Shown piece by piece: positions 6,711 through 7,500 of a DNA stretch of 7,500 bases (its first letter is position 1; the number at the start of each line of letters is the position of its first letter). A program made the translations under genes and the position numbers. The DNA comes from Bacillus cytotoxicus NVH 391-98 (GTDB taxonomy: Bacteria > Bacillota > Bacilli > Bacillales > Bacillaceae_G). The notes beneath the pieces were generated by a model. It saw only the letters and a program-made list of their open reading frames with translations. It was not told where the DNA came from and did not search any database. The stretch is from NCBI RefSeq assembly GCF_000017425.1, contig NC_009674.1:1-7500 (forward strand). Reading direction: 5' to 3'.

Positions 6711-7500
6711 ATGTCAGATAATCAACAACAAGCACGAATTCGAGAGGTTAATATTAGTCAGGAAATGCGTACCTCGTTTTTAGATTACGCAATGAGTGTT
6801 ATCGTATCTCGTGCATTACCAGATGTGCGAGATGGATTAAAGCCTGTACATCGCAGGGTTTTATATGCAATGAATGATTTAGGTATTACTGCTGATAAAG
6901 CGTATAAAAAATCAGCACGTATTGTTGGGGAAGTAATCGGTAAGTATCATCCACACGGTGATTCAGCTGTTTATGAAACTATGGTACGTATGGCACAAGA
7001 TTTTAGCCAGCGCTATATGCTCGTTGATGGACATGGAAACTTTGGTTCTATTGATGGTGACTCTGCAGCAGCGATGCGTTATACAGAAGCAAAAATGTCT
7101 AAAATCTCTATGGAACTATTGCGCGATATTACAAAAAATACAATAGACTATCAAGATAACTATGATGGTTCTGAGAGAGAGCCGGTTGTACTACCTGCTC
7201 GTTTCCCTAATTTATTAGTAAATGGTGCGACTGGTATCGCTGTTGGTATGGCGACAAATATTCCACCTCATCAACTTGGAGAAGTAATTGATGGGGTCTT
7301 AGCTTTAAGCCGTAATCCTGAGATTACAATCGCGGAGTTAATGGAGTATATTCCAGGGCCAGATTTCCCTACAGCAGGTCTTATTTTAGGGAGAAGTGGA
7401 ATTCGCAGAGCCTATGAAACTGGGCGCGGTTCTATTACACTACGGGCAAAGGTTGAAATTGAAGAAAAAGCGAATGGACGACAATCCATTATTGTCACAG
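6711..7500 (+). CDS. gyrA: DNA gyrase subunit A, N-terminal part (continues beyond the window)
   Basis: GyrA is the DNA-cleaving and rejoining subunit of gyrase, partner of the GyrB encoded just upstream. The frame stays open for 263 codons to the right edge, about a third of the usual 820-odd residues, with no sign of damage. The visible part is the winged-helix breakage-reunion region: [21 protein letters not shown] near the start, PHGDSAVYE (81-89), and the catalytic R123-Y124 in AMRYTEA. Y124 is the residue that forms the covalent DNA link. S85 and E89, equivalent to E. coli S83 and D87, are the usual quinolone-susceptible residues. The ATG stands nine bases after GGAGG (6697-6701), within the run AGAGGAGGTG. 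The DNA-wrapping C-terminal domain lies outside the window. Confidence 0.97.
   Translation, partial: MSDNQQQARIREVNISQEMRTSFLDYAMSVIVSRALPDVRDGLKPVHRRVLYAMNDLGITADKAYKKSARIVGEVIGKYHPHGDSAVYETMVRMAQDFSQRYMLVDGHGNFGSIDGDSAAAMRYTEAKMSKISMELLRDITKNTIDYQDNYDGSEREPVVLPARFPNLLVNGATGIAVGMATNIPPHQLGEVIDGVLALSRNPEITIAELMEYIPGPDFPTAGLILGRSGIRRAYETGRGSITLRAKVEIEEKANGRQSIIVT

Noticed and set aside
6958..7146. 62-codon plus-strand frame overlapping gyrA
   Set aside because: It is out of frame with the clearly conserved gyrA sequence, which is open to the window end and has motifs throughout.

Overview
The window is the chromosomal replication origin (oriC) of a low-GC Gram-positive Bacillus. The gene order is dnaA - dnaN - yaaA - recF - gyrB - gyrA (gyrA cut by the right edge), all on the + strand. 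The protein sequences look like the Bacillus cereus group. The main evidence is DnaA at 446 aa, GyrB at 640 aa, and gyrB following recF directly, without the small remB/yaaB gene found there in B. subtilis. Small differences from the B. cereus/B. anthracis proteins as I remember them (for example around DnaA residues 89-102) suggest a less central member of the group, but I cannot name the species without an alignment.

Bases 1-520 hold no gene. This AT-rich regulatory region carries 14 DnaA-box-like 9-mers between 70 and 367, two of them perfect. A perfect-consensus sigma-A promoter on the minus strand sits at the left edge (3-32); from conserved synteny it probably drives the rpmH-rnpA operon outside the window. 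There is a Spo0A-box match at 379-385 and weak candidate dnaA promoters. dnaA starts at a TTG (521) behind a strong Shine-Dalgarno sequence.

The dnaA-dnaN gap (1862-2042) is the unwinding half of a bipartite origin. It has more DnaA boxes, a hairpin with a T-tract, then two nearly contiguous DnaA boxes, a short GC-richer spacer, seven DnaA-trio triplets, and a very AT-rich stretch with a TAAA repeat. This order matches the basal unwinding system described for B. subtilis.

The genes cover initiation (DnaA), processivity (DnaN, the beta clamp), fork repair (RecF) and supercoil management (GyrB, GyrA), plus a small S4-domain RNA-binding protein (YaaA). yaaA and recF are 12 bases apart and probably translationally coupled. 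A good intrinsic terminator follows dnaN, so yaaA-recF-gyrB may have its own promoter. A strong stem-loop without a T-tract lies between gyrB and gyrA. I see no mobile element, CRISPR, tRNA, rRNA or foreign gene. The region is a conserved housekeeping locus, and the most interesting content is the origin architecture and the structured ribosome-binding sites, not a new system.
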